The translations under genes were made by a program, and so were the position numbers. The notes below the pieces were generated by a model that was given only the letters and a program-made list of their open reading frames with translations, ran no database searches and was not told the DNA's origin. From contig NZ_OBMU01000001.1 of the NCBI RefSeq assembly GCF_900218065.1, positions 1,212,919 through 1,276,918 on the forward strand: DNA of 64,000 nt, read 5' to 3'. Source of the stretch: Novosphingobium sp. Chol11 (GTDB taxonomy: Bacteria > Pseudomonadota > Alphaproteobacteria > Sphingomonadales > Sphingomonadaceae). Shown one piece after another: positions 28,151 through 36,652 of this stretch (the first letter of the stretch is position 1; each line of letters starts with the position of its first letter).

Positions 28151-29239
28151 TCAACCCCCGTGCGTTGAAAGCCAAAGGGACAAGGGCTCCCAAAGCAGCT
28201 GGCGGGCGCTGCTGCCGACGATCATGCCGACATGGCCAAGTTGGAGGGTGAAGCCGTCCGCAAGGTCGGGCGCTGCGGTGGCGGGGACGATCCGGTCAGT
28301 GGCCGACCAGACGGAGAATGTGGGGCGTCCAAGGCCCGCCAGATCGATTTTCCTCCCATCGATCTGCCATTCGCCACGTCCTGTAAGATTGCTTCCATAG
28401 AAGCTCTCGAACAATTCCTCTCCCGCTGCGAATGTCAGTGGCGGGCCGCCATTTGCCCAATCTTCGACCGCCAGAAATGCGCGCTCGGCCTCGGAGCCGG
28501 GCTCCATTCCAGCAAAAGCAGCATATTTGCGGATGGTGCGTGCTGGGTCCATCGCCCAAAAACCCGATTGCAGAACCTCCATCGGCACATAGCCGAGACG
28601 CTCGCTTGTCGCCTTGGCGCCCCGCCAAAGCGACGCGATAAGGTCGCGATCCGCGTCGGGGAAGCCGTCGAACTGCCAAGGCGCAGCGATGGTGGCGACT
28701 GCTGCGACATCGGCCAGGGCCGCAGCGCCAAGCGCCAGGCTGCCGCCAAGGCAGTATCCTACCAGGATCGGCGGGTGGGGGAGTGACTTCAGCATCGGGA
28801 TCAGGCGCTCGGTAACATGCTCTGCCAGGCCCAGCTTTGCATCCTCTGTGCCGGGACTGCCCCAATCGATGAGGTAAGCGTCATGTCCTGCTGCAGCCAT
28901 GTGGCGCAACATGGATCGTCCCTCCGACAGGTCCAGCACCTGCGGAGGGTTGATAAGCGATGGTATGAAGATCACCGGCGCCTTGCCACTATCTGCGCCG
29001 TAACGCAGCAATCTGGCACTTCCTGCCGCAGCAAAGACCGATGGCGCGGGGGGCGACGGAGGCCTTTGGGCTTCCTGATATTTGCGCAACCCCTGAAAGG
29101 CCGCACGCCGCAAATCAGCATTGCCTTCCGTTTCACGCCATAAAATGTCGAGAAACAAGGGCAATGGGCGTGGGCCATGTTGCGGTGCGGCAACCCCTTG
29201 TGCTAATGCGGAAAGTGCAGGTGTGGGAGAGGAATCCAT
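28151..29239 (-). CDS. PhaC-like alpha/beta hydrolase (short PHA synthase type)
   Basis: A 362-residue alpha/beta-hydrolase with the layout of polyhydroxyalkanoate synthases: lipase-like box GYCLGGSLALG with Cys163 in place of serine, Asp in SATDRIVP, and His in LGHVGMIVGSS. Length and the GHVG context resemble class III PhaC, but no PhaE partner is visible. A divergent role is possible. The start ATG (29237-29239) overlaps the phaR ATG on the other strand at a CATG. It has no clear ribosome binding site, and in-frame ATGs further upstream would lie inside phaR. Confidence 0.75.
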   Translation of the reverse strand: MDSSPTPALSALAQGVAAPQHGPRPLPLFLDILWRETEGNADLRRAAFQGLRKYQEAQRPPSPPAPSVFAAAGSARLLRYGADSGKAPVIFIPSLINPPQVLDLSEGRSMLRHMAAAGHDAYLIDWGSPGTEDAKLGLAEHVTERLIPMLKSLPHPPILVGYCLGGSLALGAAALADVAAVATIAAPWQFDGFPDADRDLIASLWRGAKATSERLGYVPMEVLQSGFWAMDPARTIRKYAAFAGMEPGSEAERAFLAVEDWANGGPPLTFAAGEELFESFYGSNLTGRGEWQIDGRKIDLAGLGRPTFSVWSATDRIVPATAAPDLADGFTLQLGHVGMIVGSSARQLLWEPLSLWLSTHGG

Positions 29240-29837
29240 GGCCAAAACCAAGACCGCCAATGAATCAGAGCCGGTCATCATCAAGAAATATGCGAACAGG
29301 CGTCTCTATAACACGGAAACGTCGAGTTACATCACATTGGATTTGCTGTCGCAAATGACTCGTGAGGGGCGCGAGTTCGTGGTCGTGGACGCAAAAACGG
29401 GTGAGGACATCACGCATAATGTCCTGACGCAGATCATCATGGAGGAAGAGCAGCGGGGCAAGAACATGCTGCCGGTCAACTTCCTGCGGCAGCTGATCGC
29501 CATGTATGGCGATTCCATGCAGTCGATGGTCCCGCAATATCTGGAAGCGTCGATGGACGCGTTCCGGAAGAACCAGATGCAGTTCCAGGAAGCGATGAAG
29601 GGCGCCTTTGGTGGCGGTCCGCTCGCGGAAATCGCCAAGCGCAACATGCAGATGTTCGAAGCGGCCGCCAACGCATTCGGCAAGGTTCCCGGCATGCCCA
29701 ACATGCCAGGTATGCCGGGTATGCCCGGTGCTGTCGCTCCCGCGCCAGCCGCTTCCGAAAGCAGCAAGGACGATGAGATCGCGGATCTGAAGGCGCAGCT
29801 CTCCGCCCTCAATGCGAAGATCGACAAGCTGGGCTGA
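29238..29837 (+). CDS. phaR: Polyhydroxyalkanoate synthesis regulator PhaR
   Basis: Repressor that binds PHA granules and DNA and controls phasin genes. The N-terminal DNA-binding/PHB-accumulation domain is obvious (IIKKYANRRLYNTETSSYITLDLLSQM, residues 14-40), followed by the PHB-binding region. A flexible MPGMPGMPG repeat near residue 155 leads to a C-terminal coiled-coil-like segment. It has 199 residues from ATG 29238, with GAGAGGA upstream. The frame is open upstream but that is shadow of the divergent gene. Confidence 0.92.
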   Translation: MAKTKTANESEPVIIKKYANRRLYNTETSSYITLDLLSQMTREGREFVVVDAKTGEDITHNVLTQIIMEEEQRGKNMLPVNFLRQLIAMYGDSMQSMVPQYLEASMDAFRKNQMQFQEAMKGAFGGGPLAEIAKRNMQMFEAAANAFGKVPGMPNMPGMPGMPGAVAPAPAASESSKDDEIADLKAQLSALNAKIDKLG

Positions 29838-29918
29838 GCAGCGCGTTCGGGGTCGACGGGACGGCGCGCTTGCCTTATGGCGCGCCATCCTTTCAAGTCG
29901 AAGAACAAGGCCTGACCC

Positions 29919-31445
29919 GTGAAGCACGCCCTTTCCGTTACCCGTGAACAGGATTTCGCCGCCTGGTATCAGGCCGTCATCTCCGAAGCCGACATGGCCG
30001 AGGAAAGCGGCGTGCGCGGCAGCATGGTCATCCGGCCCTGGGGCTATGGCATCTGGGAACGCATCCAAAAGCTGCTCGACGAGCGGATCAAGGCGACCGG
30101 CCACGAAAACTGCTATTTCCCCCTCTTCATCCCGCTTTCCTATTTTGAAAAGGAAGCGGAGCATGTGGACGGCTTCGCCAAGGAAATGGCGGTCGTCACG
30201 CATCACCGCTTGATCCAGAAGGACGGCAAGCTGGTGCCCGATCCGGAGGCGAAGCTGGAGGAGCCGCTTGTGGTTCGTCCGACGTCCGAAACGGTGATCG
30301 GCGCAGCATTTTCGCGCTGGGTGCAAAGCTGGCGCGACTTGCCGGTGCTGATCAACCAGTGGGCCAATGTGGTCCGCTGGGAAATGCGCACCCGCATGTT
30401 CCTGCGCACCGCCGAGTTCCTCTGGCAGGAAGGGCATACGGCTCACACCACCGTCGATGAGGCGATGGAAGAGACGATGAAGATGCTGGAGGTCTATCGC
30501 AGCTTCGCGGAGGAATGCGTCGCGCTGCCGGTGGTGGCTGGCGAGAAGCCGGAGAATGAACGCTTTCCCGGCGCCGTTGCGACCTATTCGATCGAAGCGA
30601 TGATGCAGGATGGCAAAGCGCTTCAGGCTGGCACGTCGCATTTCCTGGGCACCACCTTCTCCCAGGCGCAGAGCATCAAGTTCCAGAATGCGGAAGGGCA
30701 GCAGGAGCTGGCCCAGACGACCAGCTGGGGCATGTCGACCCGCATGATCGGCGGCCTCATCATGGTGCATGGCGACGATGACGGGTTGCGCGTACCGCCG
30801 CGTCTGGCGCCCTACCAAGTCGTTGTCGTGCCGATGCTGCGCGACAATGACGAGGATGCTGCGATCCTCGATTATTGCGGCGATCTGGTCGCAGCGTTGA
30901 ACAAGCAAGATGTGTTCCGCGAACCCGTCCGCGCGCTTCTGGACAAGCGGCCTGCCAAGGCGGCGAACAAGCGCTGGAGCTGGGTCAAGAAAGGCGCGCC
31001 GATCGTGATCGAAGTGGGCGGCCGTGATGTTGCGGGCGGCAATGTATCAGTGCTGCGCCGCGACCGGCTGTATCGCGAGGATGGCAAGCTCGATAGCCAG
31101 ATCGTTGCGAAGGGCGACTTCCTGGGCGCCGCGACCGGAATGCTGGAGGATATTCAGCAGGCGCTGTTCGCGGATGCTCAGGCGCGGCTGCACGGGAACA
31201 TCGATAAGTCGATCACATCCCTGGATGCGCTCAAAGCCTATTTTGCCGCGAGCAAGAAGCAGGGGTGGGCGCTGGTGCAATGGGCCAAGCCCACGGGTCC
31301 GGCTCTCGACAAGGTGATCGAGTGGCTGAAGGGCGAGAAGCTCACGCTGCGCAACGTTCCGCTGGATGCGGACGCTGCCGATGGGGCTTGCATCTTTACC
31401 GGTGACAAGGCGGTGGAGCGAGTGCTCGTGGGGCGCAGCTACTAA
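29919..31445 (+). CDS. proS: Prolyl-tRNA synthetase (eukaryote/archaeal-like form)
   Basis: Charges tRNA-Pro. The 508-residue protein has class II motifs (RPTSETVIGAAFSRW; RWEMRTRMFLRTAEFLWQEGHTAH), a HXGH-independent anticodon domain and a C-terminal extension ending in a tyrosine. The N-terminal block GVRGSMVIRPWGYGIWERIQ and absence of the long insertion domain between motifs 2 and 3 place it in the eukaryote/archaeal-like ProRS group, not the E. coli-like group. The GTG at 29919 has AAGG upstream. Confidence 0.92.
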   Translation: MKHALSVTREQDFAAWYQAVISEADMAEESGVRGSMVIRPWGYGIWERIQKLLDERIKATGHENCYFPLFIPLSYFEKEAEHVDGFAKEMAVVTHHRLIQKDGKLVPDPEAKLEEPLVVRPTSETVIGAAFSRWVQSWRDLPVLINQWANVVRWEMRTRMFLRTAEFLWQEGHTAHTTVDEAMEETMKMLEVYRSFAEECVALPVVAGEKPENERFPGAVATYSIEAMMQDGKALQAGTSHFLGTTFSQAQSIKFQNAEGQQELAQTTSWGMSTRMIGGLIMVHGDDDGLRVPPRLAPYQVVVVPMLRDNDEDAAILDYCGDLVAALNKQDVFREPVRALLDKRPAKAANKRWSWVKKGAPIVIEVGGRDVAGGNVSVLRRDRLYREDGKLDSQIVAKGDFLGAATGMLEDIQQALFADAQARLHGNIDKSITSLDALKAYFAASKKQGWALVQWAKPTGPALDKVIEWLKGEKLTLRNVPLDADAADGACIFTGDKAVERVLVGRSY

Positions 31446-31450
31446 TCAAT

Positions 31451-31476
31451 CTCCCCTCCCGCTAGCGGGAGGGGAG
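31451..31476. terminator. Perfect 26-bp palindrome between convergent proS and hslU
   Basis: Arms CTCCCCTCCCGC and GCGGGAGGGGAG around TA, lying six bases after the proS stop and four before the hslU stop. Same CTCCCGC/GCGGGAG family as the intergenic repeats; it probably serves as a two-way terminator. Confidence 0.6.
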
Positions 31477-31479
31477 CAG

Positions 31480-32781
31480 TTACAGCACATATTTGCTGAG
31501 GTCGGTGTTCCGCGCGACGTCGTTCAGCTGCTCCCCTACATAGGCCGCGTCAATCACCAGCGTCTCGCCCTGGCGGTCCTCGGCGTCGAAGCTCACATCT
31601 TCCAGCAGCTTTTCCATCACGGTCTGCAAACGGCGGGCACCGATATTTTCGACCTCGCTGTTCACTTCCGCAGCGATCTTCGCCACTGCGCGGATGCCGT
31701 CCGCCGTGAGGTCGATCGTCACGCCCTCGGTCGCCAGCAGCGCGCGATATTGCGCAACAAGGCTGGCCTTCGTGTCCGACAGAATCGACACGAAATCATC
31801 TTCCGTCAGCGCCTTCAATTCGACGCGGATAGGCAGGCGACCCTGAAGCTCCGGCAGCAGGTCACTGGGTTTCGCCACATGAAACGCGCCCGATGCAATG
31901 AACAGGATGTGGTCCGTCTTCAGCGGCCCATATTTGGTCGATACCGTGGTGCCCTCAATCAACGGCAAGAGGTCGCGCTGCACGCCCTCGCGGCTCACTG
32001 ACCCGCCGCGCACGTCGCTAACGGCGATCTTGTCGATCTCATCCAGGAAGACGATGCCATTCTGCTCAGCACTGACAATCGCCACGCGGGCGACATCGTC
32101 CTGATCCAGCCGCTTGTCCTGTTCTTCCTCGACCAGCTTGTCCCATGCATCGGCGACGCGCAGCTTGCGGCGCTTTTTTTGCGTCTGACCGAAAGCCTTG
32201 GACATCATATCGCTTAGGTTGATCATGCCGACCTGGCCGCCCATGCCGGGTATCTCCATCGGCATGGAAGGGCTGTCGGCGACTTCCACCTCGACCTCGA
32301 CATCGTTCATCTGGTCGTTCTCGATCCGCTGGCGGAAGGAGAGGCGGGTCGCTTCGCTCGCTTCCTTGCCGGTGAGGGCGTCGAGCAGGCGGTTCATCGC
32401 GGCCTCCGACGCAGCTTCCCGCACGGCTTCGCGGCGGCGATCCTTTTCCAGGCGCACCGCTTCCTCAACCAGATCGCGAACGATCTGCTCCACGTCGCGG
32501 CCGACATAGCCCACTTCGGTGAACTTCGTCGCTTCGACCTTCACGAACGGCGCGTCTGCGAGCTTGGCGAGGCGGCGGCTGATCTCGGTCTTGCCGCAGC
32601 CGGTGGGGCCGATCATGAGGATATTCTTGGGCGTCACCTCGTCACGCAGGTCGGGCGACAGGCGCTGCCGGCGCCAGCGGTTGCGCAGGGCGACGGCCAC
32701 AGCGCGCTTGGCGTCGGCCTGGCCGATGATGTGCGCATCGAGGGCGGAAACAATGGCCTTGGGTGTCAGATTGTCGTTCAT
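31480..32781 (-). CDS. hslU: ATP-dependent protease ATPase subunit HslU
   Basis: AAA+ unfoldase of the HslUV protease. It shows the [22 protein letters not shown]-terminus, Walker [16 protein letters not shown], the intermediate domain, Walker [13 protein letters not shown], sensor region [10 protein letters not shown] and the C-terminal hook ending YVL that docks into HslV. It has 433 residues from ATG 32779-32781; the extra upstream frame would run through a repeat. Downstream of hslV and separated from it by a 109-bp repeat. Confidence 0.97.
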   Translation of the reverse strand: MNDNLTPKAIVSALDAHIIGQADAKRAVAVALRNRWRRQRLSPDLRDEVTPKNILMIGPTGCGKTEISRRLAKLADAPFVKVEATKFTEVGYVGRDVEQIVRDLVEEAVRLEKDRRREAVREAASEAAMNRLLDALTGKEASEATRLSFRQRIENDQMNDVEVEVEVADSPSMPMEIPGMGGQVGMINLSDMMSKAFGQTQKKRRKLRVADAWDKLVEEEQDKRLDQDDVARVAIVSAEQNGIVFLDEIDKIAVSDVRGGSVSREGVQRDLLPLIEGTTVSTKYGPLKTDHILFIASGAFHVAKPSDLLPELQGRLPIRVELKALTEDDFVSILSDTKASLVAQYRALLATEGVTIDLTADGIRAVAKIAAEVNSEVENIGARRLQTVMEKLLEDVSFDAEDRQGETLVIDAAYVGEQLNDVARNTDLSKYVL

Positions 32782-32793
32782 CTTCTTCTCACT

Positions 32794-32902
32794 CCCCTCC
32801 CGTAAGCGGGAGGGGCCGGGGGTGGACGATTGCGAAAGCAATCGGCTTCAACTTTTCGGGATAGGAGGAACGCCCACCCCGCCCTCCCGCTTGCGGGAGG
32901 GG
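32794..32902. repeat. Palindromic repeat element inside hslV-hslU operon
   Basis: Element of 109 bp bounded by two palindromes, CCCCTCCCG...CGGGAGGGG (32794-32815) and CCCTCCCGC...GCGGGAGGGG (32882-32902). Inner inverted arms are GGGGTGG-like and CCACCCC, and the centre carries ATTGC-GAAA-GCAAT. It occupies nearly the whole gap between hslV and hslU. Confidence 0.78.
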
Positions 32903-32909
32903 CTTCACA

Positions 32910-33476
32910 TCATGTCACGCTCGCCAGTTCCTCGACCACCAGCTGGTCATTGGTGTAGACGCAGATGTCAGCCGCCACGGCCATCGCCTTGCGCGCGAGG
33001 GTCTCTGCATCTTCCTCATATTCAACAAGAGCGCGGGCTGCTGCGAGCGCGAAATTGCCGCCTGACCCGATGGCCGCCACGCCGCCGATCGGTTCCAGTA
33101 CGTCGCCATTGCCGGTCAGGATCAGCGTGACTTCCTTGTCCGCGACGATCATCATCGCTTCCAGATTGCGCAGATATTTATCGGTCCGCCAATCCTTTGC
33201 CAGCTCAACTGCCGCGCGCATGAGCTGCCCATTATGGCGCTCCAATTTCGCTTCAAGCCGCTCAAACAAGGTAAAGGCGTCAGCCGTCGCCCCCGCAAAT
33301 CCGCCGATGACAGAACCGTCGTGCAAGCGGCGGACCTTGCGCGCATTGGGCTTCATCACCGTTTGACCCATGGAAACCTGGCCGTCCCCAGCCACGATAA
33401 CCTTTCCATTTTTTCGCACGGACATGATGGTGGTGCCATGCCAGACCGGCATGCTGCTTGAGCGTTGGTCGTTCAT
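32910..33476 (-). CDS. hslV: ATP-dependent protease peptidase subunit HslV
   Basis: Proteasome-like peptidase. The catalytic N-terminal threonine after propeptide removal is Thr15 in [10 protein letters not shown]. Other conserved blocks are [28 protein letters not shown] and [19 protein letters not shown]. It has 188 residues from ATG 33474-33476; an ATG eight codons later would give a shorter propeptide. A heat-shock-type promoter may overlap the start. Confidence 0.96.
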   Translation of the reverse strand: MNDQRSSSMPVWHGTTIMSVRKNGKVIVAGDGQVSMGQTVMKPNARKVRRLHDGSVIGGFAGATADAFTLFERLEAKLERHNGQLMRAAVELAKDWRTDKYLRNLEAMMIVADKEVTLILTGNGDVLEPIGGVAAIGSGGNFALAAARALVEYEEDAETLARKAMAVAADICVYTNDQLVVEELASVT

Positions 33477-33484
33477 GGCGCGGC

Positions 33485-33513
33485 ATATGGGATCGAATGG
33501 GCTACCGCGCAAG
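33485..33513 (-). promoter_or_regulatory. Possible sigma-32 promoter of hslVU
   Basis: On the minus strand CTTG (33510-33513) is followed after 18 bases by CCCATAT (33485-33491), close to the heat-shock consensus CTTG...CCCATnT. The -10 box is only eight bases before the annotated hslV ATG, so either the transcript is nearly leaderless or an internal start is used. Confidence 0.3.
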
Positions 33514-33651
33514 CATAGTAGCCGGAGGCGCTGGTCCGTGTCATTTTCTGGACGGATTTATGACAATCGGTTCAGGAACCAATCCCGTTCAATTGACTTT
33601 GTGCAGAGCCGCAAAGATCATGTCCGGACGGTGAATGGAAGGAAATTTCGC

Positions 33652-33840
33652 ATGTCTCTAAAGGCCAGAGCGCGGGAGAAGGTCGAACGAGCGGGGATTT
33701 CCAACTATATGTTCGACCATGACATTCTGGTGATGTGCGGCGTGCGCTACACCATCGCAGCTTGCGATTGTGGCGAGCCGGATTGCGACGGTGTCAAGCT
33801 GGAAAGAAGCGCGGCCATGGTAGGCCGCGTCCTTCAATAA
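33652..33840 (+). CDS. Small cysteine-containing protein of unknown function
   Basis: A 62-residue protein, basic at the N-terminus, with four cysteines: one in VMCGVRY and three in ACDCGEPDCDG, a spacing that could bind metal or iron-sulfur. AAGGA nine bases before the ATG supports translation. I do not recognise a family. A weak TTGACT sits at 33593-33598. It is divergent from hslV and followed by a small lipoprotein gene on the other strand. Confidence 0.6.
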   Translation: MSLKARAREKVERAGISNYMFDHDILVMCGVRYTIAACDCGEPDCDGVKLERSAAMVGRVLQ

Positions 33841-33867
33841 TCGTCGGCAAGGGAAGGCCGCCTGGCC

Positions 33868-33993
33868 CTACATCGCCCTTTCACCGGCCCGGCCGACCGA
33901 TTCAATGTCGCGGCCAACGCCCTTGACCGTGTTGCATGCTGCCAATGAGGTGAGAAGGAGCCCTGTGATCATGAGGGCAATGGTCTGACGCAT
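33868..33993 (-). CDS. Entericidin-like small lipoprotein
   Basis: A 41-residue protein with signal peptide MRQTIALMITGLLLTSLAAC; LAAC is a lipobox with Cys20 as lipidation site. The short mature part NTVKGVGRDIESVGRAGERAM closely follows the entericidin A/B pattern (CNTxxGxGxDIxxxGxxxxxA). GGGAG nine bases upstream of the ATG is a good ribosome binding site. Entericidin B is a bacteriolytic small lipoprotein and A its counterpart; many proteobacteria carry a single copy of unknown role. No partner gene is seen here. Confidence 0.82.
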   Translation of the reverse strand: MRQTIALMITGLLLTSLAACNTVKGVGRDIESVGRAGERAM

Positions 33994-34129
33994 CGATAGT
34001 CGCTCCCTTTATTGGTCCAGCTACTAAAATCTGATGCCGAAAAGGCAATATGCGCAATTTGCGCCTCTCTGCGATGGCTGCCTTGACAGGAGCGTTGGCC
34101 GATGCCAATGGCCGCATCCTCCTTATCAG

Positions 34130-34204
34130 GGGCGCGTAGCTCAGCGGTAGAGCACACCCTTCACACGGGTGGGGTCACAGGTTCAATCCCTGTCGCGCCC
34201 ACCA
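34130..34204 (+). tRNA. tRNA-Val (anticodon CAC)
   Basis: Acceptor stem GGGCGCG/CGCGCCC, D arm GCTC/GAGC, anticodon arm CACCC-TTCACAC-GGGTG with anticodon CAC, T arm ACAGG-TTCAATC-CCTGT, discriminator A and encoded CCA (34202-34204). No integrase or attachment-site duplication next to it. Confidence 0.97.
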
Positions 34205-34319
34205 TGATCTACCTAGGTCATGGTGAGAAATATTATGTCCCTAGATTGATCTTTTCATCTGCTCCGCGTTAACTCGCGGCGGTATATTCGGCCGCCTTGG
34301 CCGAGGCGAAAGGATAAGG

Positions 34320-36554
34320 ATGTCCTCTTTGGTGAAGGGCAGCGCAGCCGTTTTGGCACTGCTTGCAAGCGCTGCGGTTCCGGCGTCGGCAAAACAGCAA
34401 CTGACGCTGGAGCGTGTCTTTGCAAATCCAGACCTTTCCGGCTCTCAGCCCCGAGCATTGAAGCTCTCCCCGGATGGCAAGCTAGTCACTCTGCTCAAGC
34501 CTCGCACGGACGAGAAGGAACGGCTGGACCTCTGGGCCATCGACAGCGCGACCGGGGCGGAGCGCATGCTGGTGGATTCAAGGAAGACCGGCAGCGGCGC
34601 GGAGCTTTCCGAAGCGGAAAAGATGCAGCGCGAGCGGGACCGCTCCATCGCTGGCAGCACGGGGATCGCGACCTATGACTGGGCTCCCAATGGCAAGAGC
34701 ATCCTCGTCCCGGTGGATGGCGATCTTTACCTCGCGTCGCTCGATGGCCAGGTCACACGTCTCACCAACAGTCCGCCCAGTGAACTGAACGGCATCGTCA
34801 GTCCCAAGGGGGGCTTCGTTTCCTTCGTGCGGGACGGCAACCTGTTCGTCCAGCCGATCGGCGGGAAGGAACGGCAGGTGACGCAGGGCGCCAGCGAAAC
34901 GGTCAGCTGGGGCGTGGCCGAGTTCGTGGCGCAGGAAGAAATGGATCGGCGTACCGGCTATTGGTGGTCGCCGGACGATCAGTTGATAGCAGTTGCGCGC
35001 GTGGATGAAGGTCCGGTCAGCATCGTCACCCGGACGGCGACCGGTGGCGAGGGCACGAAGGTCTATCAGCAACGCTATCCTGCTGCAGGGACACCCAATG
35101 CGCTGGTCGATCTCTATGTCATGCGGCCGGATGGCCGTGGGCAAGTGAAGGTCGACCTGGGCGACGACAGCGACATCTATCTCGCACGGGTCGATTGGTC
35201 GAAAGACGGCCGGACACTCTATGTCCAGCGGCAGAGCCGTGACCAGAAGCGGCTCGATCTGCTGGCGGTCGATCCAGCGACGGGCAAATCGAGGATCGTC
35301 CTCACCGAACGCGCGAAAAGTTCGATCAACCTGAGCAACAATTTCAGGCCGCTGAGCGATGGTAGCTTCCTGTGGTGGTCGGAGAAAAGCGGGCATGGTC
35401 ATCTCTATCATGTCCGCGGCGGCAAGTGGGTAGCTCTCACCAGCGGTGCCTGGGAAGTGCGAGACGTGGTCGCGGTGGATGAGCGGCAAGGCGCCGTCTA
35501 TTTCACCGGCAATCGCGAAACGCCTCTGGAGCAGCAGCTTTACGCCGCTTCCCTGTCAGGCAAGGGCGCGTTGCGGCAGTTGACCGGCGATGGCTGGTGG
35601 AACGATGCGGTGATGGACAGCGGCGCGACGCATCTTGTCATCTCCCGCAGCAACACGGACCAGCCCAAACAGGTCTATCTTGCCGACAGCAATGGCAAGC
35701 AGATCCGCTGGCTGTCCGAGAATGCCCTGACAGGGAATCATCCCTACGCCCCTTACCGCGCCAGTCATGCGAAGACGCGTTTTGGCACGATCAAGGCGGC
35801 GGACGGGTCAACCCTCCACACCCGGATCATGACGCCACCGCTGGAGCCGGGCAAGCGATACCCTGTATTCATGCTTCACTATGGTGGACCGGGAGCGGGG
35901 CGGGTCGTCACCAATCAATGGGGATCGCCCATCTACCAATATCTGGTGGACCGTGGCTGGATCGTCTTCGCGATCGATAACCGGGGGACGCCGGATCGCG
36001 GCAAGGCATTCGAGGATCAGCTGTACCACGCCATGGGGACTGTGGAGATCGACGACCAGCTGAAGGGCGTCGAATGGCTGAAAGCGCAGCCCTATGTCGA
36101 TGCGAAGCGGATCGCCACCTATGGCTGGTCCTATGGCGGCTATTTGTCGGTCAAGCTTTTAGAAAAGGCGCCCGGGCTCTTCTCGGCTGCTATTGCGGGT
36201 GCGCCTGTTACCCGCTGGGAGCTTTACGACACCCATTATACCGAGCGCTATCTGGGCAAGCCGCAGGACCGGCCAAGCGCCTATCCGGCATCAGGAGCGG
36301 TCGAGGATGCCATCAAGATCAAGGACCCGATGTTGCTGATCCATGGCATGTCAGATGACAATGTCGTGTTCGACAACGCTACCGCCCTGATGGCCCGGAT
36401 GCAGAGCGCCGCTATTCCCTTCGAGATGATGGTCTATCCCGGCCAGACGCATCGCGTCGGTGGCCCCGGCATCAGCGTCCACCTGTGGCGCACGATCGAG
36501 GATTTCCTCCGCCGCAATGGAGCCGCGCCCGAAGAACCGCAGCCGGACAAATAA
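34320..36554 (+). CDS. Exported S9-family dipeptidyl/prolyl peptidase (DPP4-like)
   Basis: A 744-residue serine peptidase with a signal peptide (MSSLVKGSAAVLALLASAAVPASA), an eight-bladed beta-propeller domain of the DPP IV N-terminal type, and an alpha/beta-hydrolase domain. The propeller ends with the Glu motif region AEFVAQEEMDR, which in DPP IV binds the substrate N-terminus. The catalytic triad is Ser in YGWSYGGY, Asp in HGMSDDNVVFDN and His in GQTHRVGG. It probably acts in the periplasm on X-Pro peptides. AAGGATAAGG lies just before the ATG. Confidence 0.9.
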   Translation: MSSLVKGSAAVLALLASAAVPASAKQQLTLERVFANPDLSGSQPRALKLSPDGKLVTLLKPRTDEKERLDLWAIDSATGAERMLVDSRKTGSGAELSEAEKMQRERDRSIAGSTGIATYDWAPNGKSILVPVDGDLYLASLDGQVTRLTNSPPSELNGIVSPKGGFVSFVRDGNLFVQPIGGKERQVTQGASETVSWGVAEFVAQEEMDRRTGYWWSPDDQLIAVARVDEGPVSIVTRTATGGEGTKVYQQRYPAAGTPNALVDLYVMRPDGRGQVKVDLGDDSDIYLARVDWSKDGRTLYVQRQSRDQKRLDLLAVDPATGKSRIVLTERAKSSINLSNNFRPLSDGSFLWWSEKSGHGHLYHVRGGKWVALTSGAWEVRDVVAVDERQGAVYFTGNRETPLEQQLYAASLSGKGALRQLTGDGWWNDAVMDSGATHLVISRSNTDQPKQVYLADSNGKQIRWLSENALTGNHPYAPYRASHAKTRFGTIKAADGSTLHTRIMTPPLEPGKRYPVFMLHYGGPGAGRVVTNQWGSPIYQYLVDRGWIVFAIDNRGTPDRGKAFEDQLYHAMGTVEIDDQLKGVEWLKAQPYVDAKRIATYGWSYGGYLSVKLLEKAPGLFSAAIAGAPVTRWELYDTHYTERYLGKPQDRPSAYPASGAVEDAIKIKDPMLLIHGMSDDNVVFDNATALMARMQSAAIPFEMMVYPGQTHRVGGPGISVHLWRTIEDFLRRNGAAPEEPQPDK

Positions 36555-36652
36555 AGGCTATCGGCGCCCAAAGCTCCTTCATGCTGGACAATTGGCGGGA
36601 CAACGCTATGGCGCGCCCTTGCGCAATTTTGCATGGAGTGGAGTCTTTAGTC

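Noticed and set aside
29877-29915. 12-codon open frame between phaR and proS
   Set aside because: Too short to support, no clear ribosome binding site, and it overlaps a chance GGCGCGCC palindrome; could be a leader peptide but nothing shows it.
33575-33601. GGAACC as part of an EcfG stress promoter
   Set aside because: No CGTT-type -10 element at 16-17 bases; the only CGTT is six bases away.
34130-34204. tRNA-Val as an integration site
   Set aside because: No integrase, direct repeat of the tRNA 3' end, or change in composition next to it.
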